Source: Hyphomonadaceae bacterium (GTDB lineage Bacteria; Pseudomonadota; Alphaproteobacteria; Caulobacterales; Aquidulcibacteraceae). From it: 64,000 nucleotides of DNA. The DNA lies in assembly GCA_009773395.1 (NCBI GenBank), contig WRPI01000002.1:48413-112412 (forward strand), in the 5' to 3' direction. Numbering within the stretch: position 1 is the stretch's first letter; each line of letters opens with the position of its first letter. Shown one piece after another: positions 27,032 to 38,471 of the stretch. The position numbers and the translations under genes were made by a program. The notes under the pieces are model-generated. The model was not told the origin of the DNA, ran no database searches, and saw only the letters and a list, made by a program, of their open reading frames with translations.

Positions 27032-29149
27032 TTACACCGTTCCAAGCGTCTTAAGTCTGGCTTTGGGGTGGATTTCATTTTGGCTCATAACCACAGTCTG
27101 CGCGCGGAAGCGTTCGACTAATGAGCGAACATAGGGCCGAATTGCGCCCGATGTGAGAACAACTGGAACTTCGCCCAATTGCGCGGCTCTATCAAGGGCG
27201 GTACGGACTGCGGCAACAAATTCATGCACTTGGGAAGGCGCGAGCGCGAGTTGGCGATCACCTTTTTCGCCAATAATTGCTTCACTAAACGCCTGCTCCC
27301 ATTGCGGTGAAAGCGCCAAAATTGGTAGCGAGCCATCACCAGCACGATTTTGCCAACAAATTTGCCGCGCCAATCTTGCGCGCACATGCTCGACCAATGA
27401 AACCGCGTCAAGCCCAGTGCCCTCCATAATCGCTTCAACAATTGTCGCCAAATCGCGAACCGAAATGCGCTCTTTAAGTAGGTTTTGCAATACGCGTTGG
27501 AACAGCGCCCATGAAACTTGGGCTGGAACCATATCTTCAACCAATTTTTGATGCTCTGGTGAAAGTTGTTTCACCAATTTCTGCACTTCGGCAATTGAAA
27601 GCAATTCGGACATATTGTCTTTAATTACTTCGGTTAAATGGGTGGTCAAAACGGTTGCAGGGTCAACTACGGTATAGCCGCGAAATACTGCTTCTTCGCG
27701 ATTGGCTTCGGCCACCCAGGCCGCTTGCAAACCGAACGCAGGTTCAGTGCATGGCTCACCCGGTAGGGACGGCGCATTGCCAGATGGATCCATCACCAAA
27801 AGCTGGCCTATGCGAAGTTCGCCTTCGCCAGCCTCCATTTCCTTGACCCGAATAGCATAGCCATTATTTGCCAAAGCCATATTATCAAGAATGCGAACTG
27901 CGGGCATAATAAAGCCCAAATCTTGCGCCAATTGCCGCCGCAGTGCTTTGATTTGATCTGTAACGCGCTTGCCTTGCACATCATTGACAAGGCCCAATAA
28001 GCCATATCCAAGTTCGATTTTCAATTCATCGATATTCATTATTTCATTGATTGGTTCTTCGACATCGCTTGTATCGGGCGGCGCGGCGGCAGCAAGCGCG
28101 GCTGCGGCTTCATCTAAATTTGCTTTTGTGGTTTTTTGCCAAGTCCTGAAAGCCAAATAGCCAGCGGCGATACCAATCGACCAAAACGCAAATTTTGGCA
28201 TTCCCGGCAATAAACCAGTAACAATCGCAGTCGCCGCGACCATTCCAAGCGCCTGTGGTGAGCCTGCTAATTGCCGCACTAATGCAACATCCACGGATTC
28301 TTCAACTCCAGCTTTAGAAACCAATAGGCCTGCAGCCACCGATATTACCAAAGCCGGAATTTGCGACACCAAGCCGTCGCCAACAGTTAATTGAGTATAA
28401 GTTGCGCCAGCTTCGGCAAAACCAAGGCCATTTTGCGCAACGCCAATTATGATACCGCCAATCATATTGATTGCGGTAATTAACAGCCCAGCTATTGCGT
28501 CACCGCGCACGAATTTGGACGCACCGTCCATGGCACCAAAGAAATTGCTTTCGCCCTCAAGTTCTTTGCGTTTTTTCTTGGCCTGATCTTCGGTCAATAG
28601 GCCCGATGATAAATCACTATCAATGGCCATTTGTTTGCCGGGCATCGCATCCAAACTGAAACGGGCAGCAACTTCGGCAATACGGGTTGAGCCTTTGGTG
28701 ATAACAATGAAGTTCACAATCACCAAAATGAAAAACACAATCAGGCCAATAACGAAATTGCCTTGCATTATGAATTGTCCGAAAGCCGCGATTATTTCAC
28801 CCGCGGACGATAGTCCTTCGTGCCCATGCCCCAATATCAAACGGGTTGATGCAATGTTCAGACCCAATCTGAACAAAGTTGCGACCAAGAGAATTGCAGG
28901 AAAAGCCGAAAATTCCAAAGGTTTGCGGATAAACAGCGCCGTCATCAAAATAAGCACTGATGACGTCACCGAAATTGCCAAAAAGAAATCGAGCAAAAAC
29001 GCAGGAAGCGGGATAATAAGCAGAACAATAAGGCCAACAGCGCCTATGCCAACCAAAACATCGCCGCGCAATACTCCGTTCAACACTTTGCCTAGATTAA
29101 AAGCTAAAGGGTCGGCAATATTAGATGGATTGGCGGCAGTTTCGGTCAT
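27032..29149 (-). CDS. flhA: Flagellar export protein FlhA
   Basis: 705 aa; LALPTR-type FHIPEP region MAIDSDLSSGLLTEDQAKKKRKELEGESNFFGAMDGASKFVRGDAIAG. Confidence 0.96.
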   Translation of the reverse strand: MTETAANPSNIADPLAFNLGKVLNGVLRGDVLVGIGAVGLIVLLIIPLPAFLLDFFLAISVTSSVLILMTALFIRKPLEFSAFPAILLVATLFRLGLNIASTRLILGHGHEGLSSAGEIIAAFGQFIMQGNFVIGLIVFFILVIVNFIVITKGSTRIAEVAARFSLDAMPGKQMAIDSDLSSGLLTEDQAKKKRKELEGESNFFGAMDGASKFVRGDAIAGLLITAINMIGGIIIGVAQNGLGFAEAGATYTQLTVGDGLVSQIPALVISVAAGLLVSKAGVEESVDVALVRQLAGSPQALGMVAATAIVTGLLPGMPKFAFWSIGIAAGYLAFRTWQKTTKANLDEAAAALAAAAPPDTSDVEEPINEIMNIDELKIELGYGLLGLVNDVQGKRVTDQIKALRRQLAQDLGFIMPAVRILDNMALANNGYAIRVKEMEAGEGELRIGQLLVMDPSGNAPSLPGEPCTEPAFGLQAAWVAEANREEAVFRGYTVVDPATVLTTHLTEVIKDNMSELLSIAEVQKLVKQLSPEHQKLVEDMVPAQVSWALFQRVLQNLLKERISVRDLATIVEAIMEGTGLDAVSLVEHVRARLARQICWQNRAGDGSLPILALSPQWEQAFSEAIIGEKGDRQLALAPSQVHEFVAAVRTALDRAAQLGEVPVVLTSGAIRPYVRSLVERFRAQTVVMSQNEIHPKARLKTLGTV

Positions 29150-29158
29150 TTATTGCAA

Positions 29159-30541
29159 TTATCCAATCGCAAATCTTGGTTCATTTGAATTGGGCGCAGG
29201 AACCGCAATTCCTTCGTCAGTATATTGCTTTAATTTATTGCGCAAAGTGCGAATTGAAATACCCAAAATCACTGCGGCATGGGTGCGATTGCCAAAACAA
29301 TGTTTCAATGTTTCCAAAATCATTTCTTGCTCAACATTTTCAATTGTGCGGCCTATAAGTGAAGCTGCTTTAACCGCACCAGCAGCCAAACTCGCTTGGG
29401 TAACTGCATCTTGGCCAAAAATTGGCCCAGCCGAAACTGGCCCTGAAACCACTCCGCCAAGATCATCCGTCTCAATTTGCGCACCGCGAGATAATAAAAC
29501 TGCGCGGTGAACAGCGTTTTCAAGTTCGCGCACATTTCCACGCCATGGGTTTTGCAAAATCGCGCTTTTGGCGTCATCGCTTAGGGTTTTTGCACTTGTG
29601 CCATTTGCAGCAGCGTATTTCTTGATGAAGAAATCTGCCAAAGGCACAATATCGGCTTTGCGGGCGCGAAGTGGCGGTAATTCCAAATTAATGACATTAA
29701 GGCGGTAAAATAAATCTTCACGAAAAGTGCCAGATTTTACCAATTCCATCAAATCGCGGTTTGATGTCGCGATTATGCGAATATCCACCGGCACTGATTT
29801 GGAACCGCCAACCCGATCAATTACCCGCTCTTGGATGGCGCGCAATAATTTGGCTTGCAAGCGCAAATCCATTTCGCTGATTTCGTCCAATAACAAAGTT
29901 CCGCCATTGGCTTCTTCAAACTTACCAATTCGCCGCGCAACTGCGCCAGTAAACGCACCTTTTTCGTGACCGAATAATTCGGATTCGAGCAAATTATCGG
30001 GAATAGCAGCGCAATTGACGCTGATGAAGGCTTTGTCGGCGCGGCGCGATTTGGAGTGAAGATATTTTGCCATCACTTCTTTACCAACGCCACTTTCGCC
30101 CGCAATCATAATTGATGCGTTTGATGGTGCGACTTGCTCAGCCAATGCAATTGCTGCCAACATACTGGCATCTTTTGCAATCATTGGCCTTGCGTCATCA
30201 ACCACCGCCGCGATAACTGCGGCAATTAGTTCAGGGTCAGGCGGCAATGGCACAAATTCACGCGCGCCAGCCCTTATTGCATCCGCCGCAATCCGTGGGT
30301 CGGTGGAAATGCCACAAGCAACCACTGGCACAATTATGTGCTCGCGCTCATTTTGCTCAATCAGTTTGGCGATGTCATGCGCGGTATCTACCATCAATAA
30401 ATCTGCACCGCGACCTGAACGCAATGCCGCAGTTGCAAGGTCGATATTATCGACTTGCATCACTTTGGCGCCTCTATCCATCGCAATTTTTGAAGCCACC
30501 GCCAGAGGCCCACTCATGGAGCCAACAATCATCAAGCGCAT
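29159..30541 (-). CDS. flbD: Sigma-54-dependent flagellar regulator FlbD
   Basis: 460 aa; divergent receiver, GESGVGKEVMAKYLH, ELFGHEKGAFTGAVARRIGKFEEANGGTLLLDEI, Fis-type HTH. Confidence 0.92.
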   Translation of the reverse strand: MRLMIVGSMSGPLAVASKIAMDRGAKVMQVDNIDLATAALRSGRGADLLMVDTAHDIAKLIEQNEREHIIVPVVACGISTDPRIAADAIRAGAREFVPLPPDPELIAAVIAAVVDDARPMIAKDASMLAAIALAEQVAPSNASIMIAGESGVGKEVMAKYLHSKSRRADKAFISVNCAAIPDNLLESELFGHEKGAFTGAVARRIGKFEEANGGTLLLDEISEMDLRLQAKLLRAIQERVIDRVGGSKSVPVDIRIIATSNRDLMELVKSGTFREDLFYRLNVINLELPPLRARKADIVPLADFFIKKYAAANGTSAKTLSDDAKSAILQNPWRGNVRELENAVHRAVLLSRGAQIETDDLGGVVSGPVSAGPIFGQDAVTQASLAAGAVKAASLIGRTIENVEQEMILETLKHCFGNRTHAAVILGISIRTLRNKLKQYTDEGIAVPAPNSNEPRFAIG

Positions 30542-30562
30542 TTTATTTTACTCCATATAATT

Positions 30563-30931
30563 CTAATTTGCCGCATCGCCGTCTTTAATAATTTCGGTCA
30601 TGGTCACACCAAGGTGATTATCGACCACCACTAATTCGCCGCGCGCGACCAATCTATCATTGATAAAAATATCAATCGCTTCGCCGACTTTTCTATCGAG
30701 TTCAATCAAGGAGCCAGTTGTAAGTTCCAAAAGTGCCGCGACATCCATTGATGCGCGCCCCAATATTGCTTTCACATGGACTGGCACGTCAAAAACTGGT
30801 GCCAAATCCGACGCGGATCTGCCAAGACCTGCGGCTTCGCCAATCGAAATATTGGCCGCTGGCGCGCCTTCGGCTTCGAGATCCGGTAAGTCTAAAGTAT
30901 CAGTTTCTTCACTCATTTTGTTTGCTTTCAA
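30563..30931 (-). CDS. fliN: Flagellar motor switch protein FliN
   Basis: 122 aa; LELTTGSLIELDRKVGEAIDIFINDRLVARGELVVVDNHLGVTMTEII. Confidence 0.94.
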   Translation of the reverse strand: MKANKMSEETDTLDLPDLEAEGAPAANISIGEAAGLGRSASDLAPVFDVPVHVKAILGRASMDVAALLELTTGSLIELDRKVGEAIDIFINDRLVARGELVVVDNHLGVTMTEIIKDGDAAN

Positions 30932-30942
30932 ATGGTTTTTGT

Positions 30943-31578
30943 TTAGGGTTCGAATAAATCTAATTGCATTTCAGTTGAGTCGGCGGCGTGCAACCATTCA
31001 GTCGCGGCTTGTTCAATAGCGGCAATTGTCGCAGCTTTATTGTGACTGATTGCCCCGCCTTGCCATTCAATTGCGCAATCATAATTTTGGGTTTCGGCAT
31101 CACTTTTGACGACCAATTTGCCATCATAACCCGCGTCTTTGGCAGCTTGTTCCAATTGCTCGCTTATTGACGCTGCAATTTCTGGCGAAGTTTTGACAAT
31201 GATTTTTGCGCTATCGGGCAAGTTTTTCGTCGCATCATGCAAATATTGTTTGATGGTTTCTTCACCGCATTTGGCAAGCGCCGCATCGGCGATTGCAAAA
31301 GCTGCGGCCATTGCAACATCAAGGGCGTCAGTGCGCAATTGCGTGGCTTCGGAATGCAATTTTCCCAATAATAATTGCATCATATGGGCGATCGAGCGCA
31401 AAGCATCGGCACTTTGTTTTGCGGCTGCGGCAATTGCTGATTGTTCACCTTCGGCAAAACCTTCGCCGCGCGCAGTATCAATGTCGGCTTGGGTGAGGAC
31501 AATTTTGCGACGCTTGGGGTCCGTTTGCACATTGCCATCAATGATAGGTTCAAAAGCGACGCGTTGGTATTTTTGCAT
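30943..31578 (-). CDS. FliH/FlbE-like flagellar assembly protein
   Basis: 211 aa; position between fliG and fliN; FliH-like C-terminal pattern. Confidence 0.8.
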   Translation of the reverse strand: MQKYQRVAFEPIIDGNVQTDPKRRKIVLTQADIDTARGEGFAEGEQSAIAAAAKQSADALRSIAHMMQLLLGKLHSEATQLRTDALDVAMAAAFAIADAALAKCGEETIKQYLHDATKNLPDSAKIIVKTSPEIAASISEQLEQAAKDAGYDGKLVVKSDAETQNYDCAIEWQGGAISHNKAATIAAIEQAATEWLHAADSTEMQLDLFEP

Positions 31579-31587
31579 GCCGCTCCC

Positions 31588-32619
31588 CTAATAAACCAAC
31601 TCATCATCAGCGCCGCCAGTGCTGAGGATAATTTCGCCATTTTGTGCCAAATCTTTGGCGACTTGAACCATGCCAAATTGGGCAACATCGACGTCTTTAA
31701 GGCGAACTGGCCCCATTGATGCCATGTCGTCCTTGAGGATTTTTGCCGCGCGTTCGGACATATTGGAGAAAAATAATTGCCGCAATTCATCGGACGCGCC
31801 TTTAAGCGCAAGCCCTAATTGGTCTTTATCAACCGCACGAAGTAGTGTTTGAACCCCGCCCGGATCCAATTTTTTCAAATCTTCAAACACAAACATCAAA
31901 GCGCGAATTTTTTCGGCGGATTCGCGGTTTCTTTCTTCAAGTGATGACAAGAAGCGGTTTTCAGTTGCGCGGTCAAAATTATTGAAAATATCGGCCATTA
32001 ATTCATGGCTATCGCGCTTTGAAGTGCGCGCGAGATTAGACATAAATTCAACCCGCAAAGTGTCTTCAATTTTTTCCAAAATTTCACGCTGAACCGGTTC
32101 CATATTCAACATACGGTTTATGCACTCAAGTGAAAACTCCTCGGGCAGCGAACCTAAAACCCTTGCTGCATGGTCGGCTTTTACTTTTGTGAGAATAACT
32201 GCGACAGTTTGTGGATACTCATTCTTGAGATAATTGGCCAAAGTTTGCTCGGACACATTACCAAGCTTGTCCCACATGGTGCGGCCCGCAGGGCCACGGA
32301 TTTCTTCCATAATCGCATCGACTTTGTCTTGCGGCAAAATCGAATTAAGCAATCTTTGGGTTTGTTCATAAGAACCCATAACCGCGCCAGTTGTTGACAT
32401 TCGGCTAATAAAATCGACAACCAATTCTTCAACTGTGGTTGATTGAACTGTTCCCAAACTTGACATTGCCTGCGAGATTTCTTTGATTTCCTCATCATCA
32501 AAATGTTCCCAAACATTTGAATGATTTTCGCCCAAAGCGAGCAAGAAAATTGCGGCTTTTTCGGCACCAGACATTTCATTATAGGAAGCGACCATTATGC
32601 GCGCCTCTCTTGTAACCAA
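31588..32619 (-). CDS. fliG: Flagellar motor switch protein FliG
   Basis: 343 aa; [10 protein letters not shown]...HPQTVAVIL-type [28 protein letters not shown]. Confidence 0.95.
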   Translation of the reverse strand: MVTREARIMVASYNEMSGAEKAAIFLLALGENHSNVWEHFDDEEIKEISQAMSSLGTVQSTTVEELVVDFISRMSTTGAVMGSYEQTQRLLNSILPQDKVDAIMEEIRGPAGRTMWDKLGNVSEQTLANYLKNEYPQTVAVILTKVKADHAARVLGSLPEEFSLECINRMLNMEPVQREILEKIEDTLRVEFMSNLARTSKRDSHELMADIFNNFDRATENRFLSSLEERNRESAEKIRALMFVFEDLKKLDPGGVQTLLRAVDKDQLGLALKGASDELRQLFFSNMSERAAKILKDDMASMGPVRLKDVDVAQFGMVQVAKDLAQNGEIILSTGGADDELVY

Positions 32620-34223
32620 GCCCTAACCACTGAGACAGTTTGTTCGGGGTTTTCTCTTACAACGTCTGTGACTTGCTTCATCGCATTGGCATTCACCGAG
32701 CCTTGAATCCTTGCAATATCGACTGTCGCATTGGAACCACTATCGTCGCCACTTGATGGCAGCGCATCAATGCTGGCGCTTTGCGGCAATTGCATGTTCA
32801 TTGGTCCGCCAGCGAGCGCTTTATTCTTGCCGCCGCCACCCATAGAATCGCCAAAAATCCCACTTACTAATGGCTTGGCAACGAAGAAAATCATGCCCAT
32901 TGCAATTATGGTAAGCGCCAATAATTGAACGCCATAAATGATGTCATTTTTGTCAAAATCAAATTTTGAAGGCGCTTTGGAACCAGCCTCCATTGCGGCC
33001 TTCGCAAACCGTATGTTGGTTACTTCTAATTCGTCGCCGCGCTCATCACTTATACCAGCAGCAGCACGGACAAGCGCAGTAATGCGCGTCATTTCATCGG
33101 CAGGTCTGGGTGCCCATGTCGGTTGTCCGCCTGCTTTCGCCGCTGGCGTTGACACACCATCGACCGCAACAGAAACAGACAAGCGAGTCACAGTTCCCGG
33201 CGCAGTCAATTGTGTTTTTGTGGTTTTGGATATTTCGTAATTTACCGTTTCATCGGTGCGATTATTATTTGATTGGTTGCCGCTTGCCGCAGCTTGCGCG
33301 CCATCAGGCACATTTTGGCCTTGGGTTACTGCATTATCGCCATTGGTTTCGGCGCCAGTTTCTTCAATTGAGCGAGTTGAGCGCGGCACAACTTTGTCGG
33401 GGTCAAAACTTTCTTCGGTTTGGCTAATCTGCGACATGTCCATTTCCGCAGTCACTTGAACTCTGGCCGCGCCCGGGCCAACCAGCCCCTCAAGCATTTC
33501 TTGAATTCTTTGACGGGTTCTTTCTTCATATTGCGCACGGCGATCATCCATCGCACCGCTGGTCGCGTCCGCGCCAACTTGGGCATTTGCCAACATTTCG
33601 CCGCGTTCATCAGTTAAAGTGACTTTTTCGGCGGTAAGGCCGGGAACTGCGGCTGCGGCCAAATTGCGAATCGCCTGAATTTGCCGTGCCGACAAAGTGC
33701 CGCGTTCAAGGCCAATCACGATTGATGCTGTTGGCGGAGTTTGGTTTTCGCTGAATAATTGGCGTTCGGGGATAACCAAATGCACTCGCGCGTTATTTAC
33801 TGTGTCCAAACTATCAATCGAGCGCGCCAATTCACCTTCGAGGGCGCGAATGCGGTTGATGTTCTGCACAAAACTGGTTGAACCCAGCGCGTCTTGATTG
33901 TCAAAAATTTCATAGCCAACCGAACCTTGGCCTGGGACGCCTTCGGCAGCAAGTTTCATACGGGCTTCAGCGACTTTGGAACGGGGAACGAAAACAGATG
34001 AGCCATCGGGCGAAACTTGATATTTCACCGCAGCAACGTCGAGGGCTTCGGTAACTGATGACGCGTCTTTTGGTGAAAGACCTGAATAAAGCAGGGACTT
34101 CTCTTCGCCGCCCATGCGAAACATAATCGCGAATAAAGCGGCTGCGACAAGCCCGGTTACGCCCAAAGCCGCCAAAAGGCGGCTAGGCCCGATTGAGCCC
34201 AAAGAGGATAAAAAACGCTCCAA
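32595..34223 (-). CDS. fliF: Flagellar M-ring protein FliF
   Basis: 542 aa; [18 protein letters not shown]...[30 protein letters not shown]. Confidence 0.96.
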   Translation of the reverse strand: MERFLSSLGSIGPSRLLAALGVTGLVAAALFAIMFRMGGEEKSLLYSGLSPKDASSVTEALDVAAVKYQVSPDGSSVFVPRSKVAEARMKLAAEGVPGQGSVGYEIFDNQDALGSTSFVQNINRIRALEGELARSIDSLDTVNNARVHLVIPERQLFSENQTPPTASIVIGLERGTLSARQIQAIRNLAAAAVPGLTAEKVTLTDERGEMLANAQVGADATSGAMDDRRAQYEERTRQRIQEMLEGLVGPGAARVQVTAEMDMSQISQTEESFDPDKVVPRSTRSIEETGAETNGDNAVTQGQNVPDGAQAAASGNQSNNNRTDETVNYEISKTTKTQLTAPGTVTRLSVSVAVDGVSTPAAKAGGQPTWAPRPADEMTRITALVRAAAGISDERGDELEVTNIRFAKAAMEAGSKAPSKFDFDKNDIIYGVQLLALTIIAMGMIFFVAKPLVSGIFGDSMGGGGKNKALAGGPMNMQLPQSASIDALPSSGDDSGSNATVDIARIQGSVNANAMKQVTDVVRENPEQTVSVVRAWLQERRA

Positions 34224-34341
34224 ACCAAATCTCCACCAAGCGCAAATCGTGAATTAAGGTTTCACGTTTTGACAACTAGGCAGCTTTTTCCCACCTGAAG
34301 CGTAAAGTTCTGATTAATTTTATGAATTAGAGCTGCAAAAA

Positions 34342-34626
34342 TTACCGATATGACTGCAAACGGGTAACCCTAAGGCCGCGCAAACCATGCCTATCGACCT
34401 GCCTTTGCCAGGAAAGAAATTCTTCCATCGACAAATTATAGCGATTGCAAACGTCTTCAAGACTAAGCAACCCACCGCGAACCGCCGCAACTAATTCCGC
34501 TTTGCGCCTTGCAACCCAACGCCCCGTATTTGGCGGTGGTAAAGTTGCCAAAGTCAAAGGTATCCCTTCGGGACCGATAACTGAAGGCTCGCGTGACAAT
34601 GTGTGATCCATATACCCATACTCCAT
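34342..34626 (-). CDS. sciP: CtrA inhibitor SciP (DUF1153 family)
   Basis: 94 aa; RWVARRKAELVAAVRGGLLSLEDVCNRYNLSMEEFLSWQRQVDRHGLRGLRVTRLQSYR. Confidence 0.94.
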   Translation of the reverse strand: MEYGYMDHTLSREPSVIGPEGIPLTLATLPPPNTGRWVARRKAELVAAVRGGLLSLEDVCNRYNLSMEEFLSWQRQVDRHGLRGLRVTRLQSYR

Positions 34627-34753
34627 ATCTTCTTATTTGGGAGAAGATACGCGAAACTTTTTAAGTTCAGCCTAAAAGACAGACTTAAATATTAGTAAGT
34701 AACAATTACGCAATTCTAGCGGCTTTGATGAAAATAAGAATTAAATCAGCCTA

Positions 34754-36166
34754 TTAGCGTTTCATTCTTATAAGTTCGTCCAACATTTCGTCAGCCGTTG
34801 TAATGATTTTTGACGAGGCACTATAAGCGCGCTGTGTGATAATCATGTTTGAAAACTCTTGCGCCAAATCGACATTTGATGCTTCGAGTGCGCCGCCGCT
34901 TATTGTGCCAGCGCCACTTGCGCCCGATGCTTTCAAAGTTGGGCTCCCTGAATTCGAAGTCATGCGATAATTGCCCGCAGTTTCGACTTGCAAATCATCG
35001 CCATTAACAAATGTTGCCAAAGGAACTTTGAACACTTTTTTGGTAAGGCCCGAATTGAAACTTGCAATTACAAAACCTTCTTTGTCGATTTGCAAATCAG
35101 CAAGATCGCCTGATGGCGAGCCGTCTGATGAAGTTGAGTTTAACGCAGTATCGGCGTCAAATTGGGTAATCGCACCAGTGCTGGTTGCGCTTTGGCCGAT
35201 TTGCAAACCAAATGTTTGCGCAGCCAAACCTGCCGATGTTGCCCATTTAGCAGTGCCAGCAGCCGGCGCGCCTGCGCTTGAAGCGCCAATCGCAAAAGGT
35301 GCAATCAATGCAGGTGTTGTCAAAGCAGTATCAATCGCGCCAGTTGGTGTGAAGGCCATTGTGCCAGTGGCAATTTGGCCATTCGCAAGCGGTGCGCCAC
35401 TTGTTATGTTTGAAGAAGGTGATGCATAAACTTCAGCATACCATTGGTTTGGCGTGCCAGATTTTAAGAAAGAAACCGTGAAATTTTTACGGCCGCCAAG
35501 GCTGTCAATTACTTGGTATTGCCAACTTGCATCGGGCTGAACTGCCCCCGAAGCCATATTATTTGTTGCTGCATTATATGCGCCGGGGCTTGCAGTTAGA
35601 ACCGCTGCCGCCGCCGCAGAAACTGCAGTGCTGGATTTCAAATTGCCAGTAATTGACGCGGAAGTTGTTGGCGATGCGGTATCGGCAATTGAATTAACAT
35701 TGATAGAAGTTAGCGAATTAATATCCGACGAATTACCAATAACCGCGCCACTTGAATCAACTTGCCAGCCGCGCAAAGCATAACCAGCATGATTGACTAA
35801 ATAGCCATCATCATTTGGTTTGAAAGTTCCGACTCGCGTGAATAATGTTTCGGGTGTTGAGTTCGCAACTTGGGCCGCTGGCGTTACTACAAAGAAGCCA
35901 TTGCCTTGCACCGCTAAATCAGTTGAAAGCGATGTCGAATTAACGCTGCCTTGTGCGCCAACCAACTGACGGGTTGATGCACTGGCACCGCCTGCATTAT
36001 AAGTGGTGCTTGCGCTTTGCGAGTTGACCAAGCGACTAAAGTCAGCACGGTTACGTTTGAATGCAATTGTATTTACGTTTGAGATATTATCGGAAATCAC
36101 CGCCATTGCAGAAGAATTTGCAACGAGACCTGATACTCCAGCTAGCATAGCGCTGTTGATTGACAT
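34754..36166 (-). CDS. flgE: Flagellar hook protein FlgE
   Basis: 470 aa; SINSAMLAGVSGLVANSSAMAVISDNISNVNTIAFKR and C-terminal SNVDLAQEFSNMIITQRAYSASSKIITTADEMLDELIRMKR. Confidence 0.94.
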   Translation of the reverse strand: MSINSAMLAGVSGLVANSSAMAVISDNISNVNTIAFKRNRADFSRLVNSQSASTTYNAGGASASTRQLVGAQGSVNSTSLSTDLAVQGNGFFVVTPAAQVANSTPETLFTRVGTFKPNDDGYLVNHAGYALRGWQVDSSGAVIGNSSDINSLTSINVNSIADTASPTTSASITGNLKSSTAVSAAAAAVLTASPGAYNAATNNMASGAVQPDASWQYQVIDSLGGRKNFTVSFLKSGTPNQWYAEVYASPSSNITSGAPLANGQIATGTMAFTPTGAIDTALTTPALIAPFAIGASSAGAPAAGTAKWATSAGLAAQTFGLQIGQSATSTGAITQFDADTALNSTSSDGSPSGDLADLQIDKEGFVIASFNSGLTKKVFKVPLATFVNGDDLQVETAGNYRMTSNSGSPTLKASGASGAGTISGGALEASNVDLAQEFSNMIITQRAYSASSKIITTADEMLDELIRMKR

Positions 36167-36201
36167 TTTTTGCTCCTAATTTATTTCTTGTTTTATTAAG
36201 A

Positions 36202-36217
36202 AGCATTCTGCCCACCA
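36202..36217 (-). promoter_or_regulatory. Candidate sigma-54 promoter upstream of flgE
   Basis: Minus strand TGGTGGGCAGAATGCT: GG-N10-GC spacing, ~35 bp from the flgE start. Confidence 0.5.
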
Positions 36218-36297
36218 TATTACCCGTTCCTTATATTGGAACATTGTTGATTATTCGTAATTTTTTTGACTATAAATAGTTAAAATACAGCACTTTA

Positions 36298-36963
36298 TCA
36301 GTTAGCCACAAGCGCAATTTTAGTTATCGCGCTAAGTGCGACGCTAGTTCCGCCGATTTTCACTTTTGGTTCGTCCCCTGACAAATCGACATCCGAAATT
36401 ATGCCAGTTTGGGAAATCGGAACAGCAATTGTGGATCCAGTAGCGTTTTTGGCTTCCACCACTAATTTATATTGGCCATCAACTGCGCGACCACCACTAT
36501 TAGTTACGCCGTCCCAATTGAAATCATGGCCACCCTGCGCCAAATTGCCTGACACACTTCTTACCAAACGATTATTGGCGTCGAAAACTTTTAGCGTCAC
36601 TTCTGATGCGCTGGTCGGCAAATTATATGTCCATTTTGCTGCGCCATTATTAAGTGCCGCCAAATCTGTTGTCGCAGTGGCTTGTTTGCCCAAATAAGAA
36701 ACCGCCATTGAACCTGCATTAAGCGAAAAATTCTGCGCCAAAGAACTTAGCAAATCATTGGTTTTCATTTGTTGCTCGACACCAGTGAACTGCACCAATT
36801 GGTTGGTGAAATCTTTGGTATCGAGTGGCGACAAGGGGTCTTGTGCCCGCAATTGCGCAGTCAGCAAAGTAATGAAAGTTTCAAAATTCGCGGCAAGGCC
36901 AGTCGCCGATTTACTTGCGGTGGCGGTTGAATTTGCGGCGGCTACTGCATTGACTGTAGGCAT
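36298..36963 (-). CDS. flgD: Flagellar hook assembly protein FlgD
   Basis: 221 aa; LLTAQLRAQDPLSPLDTKDFTNQLVQFTGVEQQMKTN. Confidence 0.94.
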   Translation of the reverse strand: MPTVNAVAAANSTATASKSATGLAANFETFITLLTAQLRAQDPLSPLDTKDFTNQLVQFTGVEQQMKTNDLLSSLAQNFSLNAGSMAVSYLGKQATATTDLAALNNGAAKWTYNLPTSASEVTLKVFDANNRLVRSVSGNLAQGGHDFNWDGVTNSGGRAVDGQYKLVVEAKNATGSTIAVPISQTGIISDVDLSGDEPKVKIGGTSVALSAITKIALVAN

Positions 36964-36975
36964 GTTTTCTTTCCT

Positions 36976-38400
36976 TTAAGCGACTAAAGACACGCGAATT
37001 CTTTGCCAAACTTGTGAGTGTGGCGAAAGAGTGCGCATTAAGTCATTGTTTTCATTTGCGGCTTTTGGTGCGGCTTGGATCGCGTCGGTTGATTTTGCGG
37101 TGCGGCGTTCTTGCTGTTGGTTTTCATTGGCGGCAAAACCAGTGAAATTATTTTTTTGATCGCTGGAATTTTCGAGGTTGAAACTAATGCCGTTTTCAGC
37201 AAGTTCCATACCAGCGTCAGCCAAACTCGCGGCCAAATTATCAAGCGATTGCGAAAGCTCAGTTAGGGTTTCAGGTTTCTCAACCGCAATTACAGCGCGT
37301 AGTTTTTTGTCTAAGCCCATTTTTAGCTCAATATTTATCGCGCCAAGTTCAGCGGGGTCGAGCCTTATGAAAAAGCTCTTCTCGCCATTTTGGAATTTGC
37401 GCATCATGGTTGCCGCCAAAGCTGGCGCATCAATAAAGCGCGGGGTTTCGATTGCTGTTGCATTTTGCTCAGGCTGGTTTGGCGTTTCGGTTAGTTGCAC
37501 CAATTCAAATTCGACGCTTTCAAATGCGTTGAAATCTTGGGCTAAAGTTTGTGGCGAGGTTTCTTCGTAGGGCTTATTGCCGAGGTTTGCATTGGTTTGG
37601 TTTTCATTGCTCACGACCGATGGTTTTGCAACTTCAATGCCCACTTCAGGATTTGCAACAAGTTCGTTTTGTTCTGACTCTGTCTCCACTTGCGCGGCAT
37701 TAGTCGGTGTGCGGACTTTATTTTGCGCGGGGATTTGGCTGATTACTTGACGTTCGGCAATTGCGGGCGCGCTATTTAATTGAACATCAGCAGTTCGCGA
37801 AACACCAATCGCCTCTAGCGCTTTAATGGCTGCTGGTTCCAAAACGTCAGAAGCGTTTTGGTTTTGAACGGTGGGATAGATTTCGTTGTTTGAATTTTCC
37901 GCCATGGCGACAGATGGTGACTGAAGATTAGCCAATTCAAGTTCAATGATATTTGCAACAATTGGCGGAGATTCAATTACGACATTATTCTTAGGATTAT
38001 TCGCGGAACTTGAAGTTATTTCATTTACCGTAAATTCAATTGGTGCCGCCTCTTGCGCGACATGAAACATGCCTATATCAAAATTTGCGGTGGCGGATTT
38101 CGCAAATTGCGAAATATCTTGAATTATTATTGGCGCAATTTGCGGTGAACTTGCATTAGCATCGCTTTCAACATTCGCGATTTTTGGTTTGGAAATCTCA
38201 TTATGATTTGGAGTATTGGGCGTATGGGCCTCGGCACATATTTGGCTTTCGTTCGCACAAACTTCAGCGGCGCCGATATTTACCAATATCGACATAAAAT
38301 CTTCAATTCCATTTGTGGAAGCCTGTGGCTTCTTCATTGCATTTCCTTTTGCCAAAATTGCTGACAATGGGCTTATTGCGGCCCCTAACAAATTTTCCAT
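36976..38400 (-). CDS. fliK: Flagellar hook-length control protein FliK-like
   Basis: 474 aa; C-terminal FFIRLDPAELGAINIELKMGLDKKLRAVIAVEKPETLTELSQSLDNL. Confidence 0.88.
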   Translation of the reverse strand: MENLLGAAISPLSAILAKGNAMKKPQASTNGIEDFMSILVNIGAAEVCANESQICAEAHTPNTPNHNEISKPKIANVESDANASSPQIAPIIIQDISQFAKSATANFDIGMFHVAQEAAPIEFTVNEITSSSANNPKNNVVIESPPIVANIIELELANLQSPSVAMAENSNNEIYPTVQNQNASDVLEPAAIKALEAIGVSRTADVQLNSAPAIAERQVISQIPAQNKVRTPTNAAQVETESEQNELVANPEVGIEVAKPSVVSNENQTNANLGNKPYEETSPQTLAQDFNAFESVEFELVQLTETPNQPEQNATAIETPRFIDAPALAATMMRKFQNGEKSFFIRLDPAELGAINIELKMGLDKKLRAVIAVEKPETLTELSQSLDNLAASLADAGMELAENGISFNLENSSDQKNNFTGFAANENQQQERRTAKSTDAIQAAPKAANENNDLMRTLSPHSQVWQRIRVSLVA

Positions 38401-38454
38401 TCAAATACCCAATTTTTGCCGCCACTTTGTCGGGCGACTTATATGCGGATTTAG

Positions 38455-38471
38455 AAGCAAGGAGCGTGCCG
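38455..38471 (-). promoter_or_regulatory. Strong sigma-54 promoter match upstream of fliK-flgD
   Basis: Minus strand CGGCACGCTCCTTGCTT; compare TGGCACG-N4-TTGCW. Confidence 0.75.

Noticed and set aside
28623-29510. 295-aa plus-strand ORF
   Set aside because: Antisense to flhA/flbD with no coherent domain; flhA and flbD are clear homologs.
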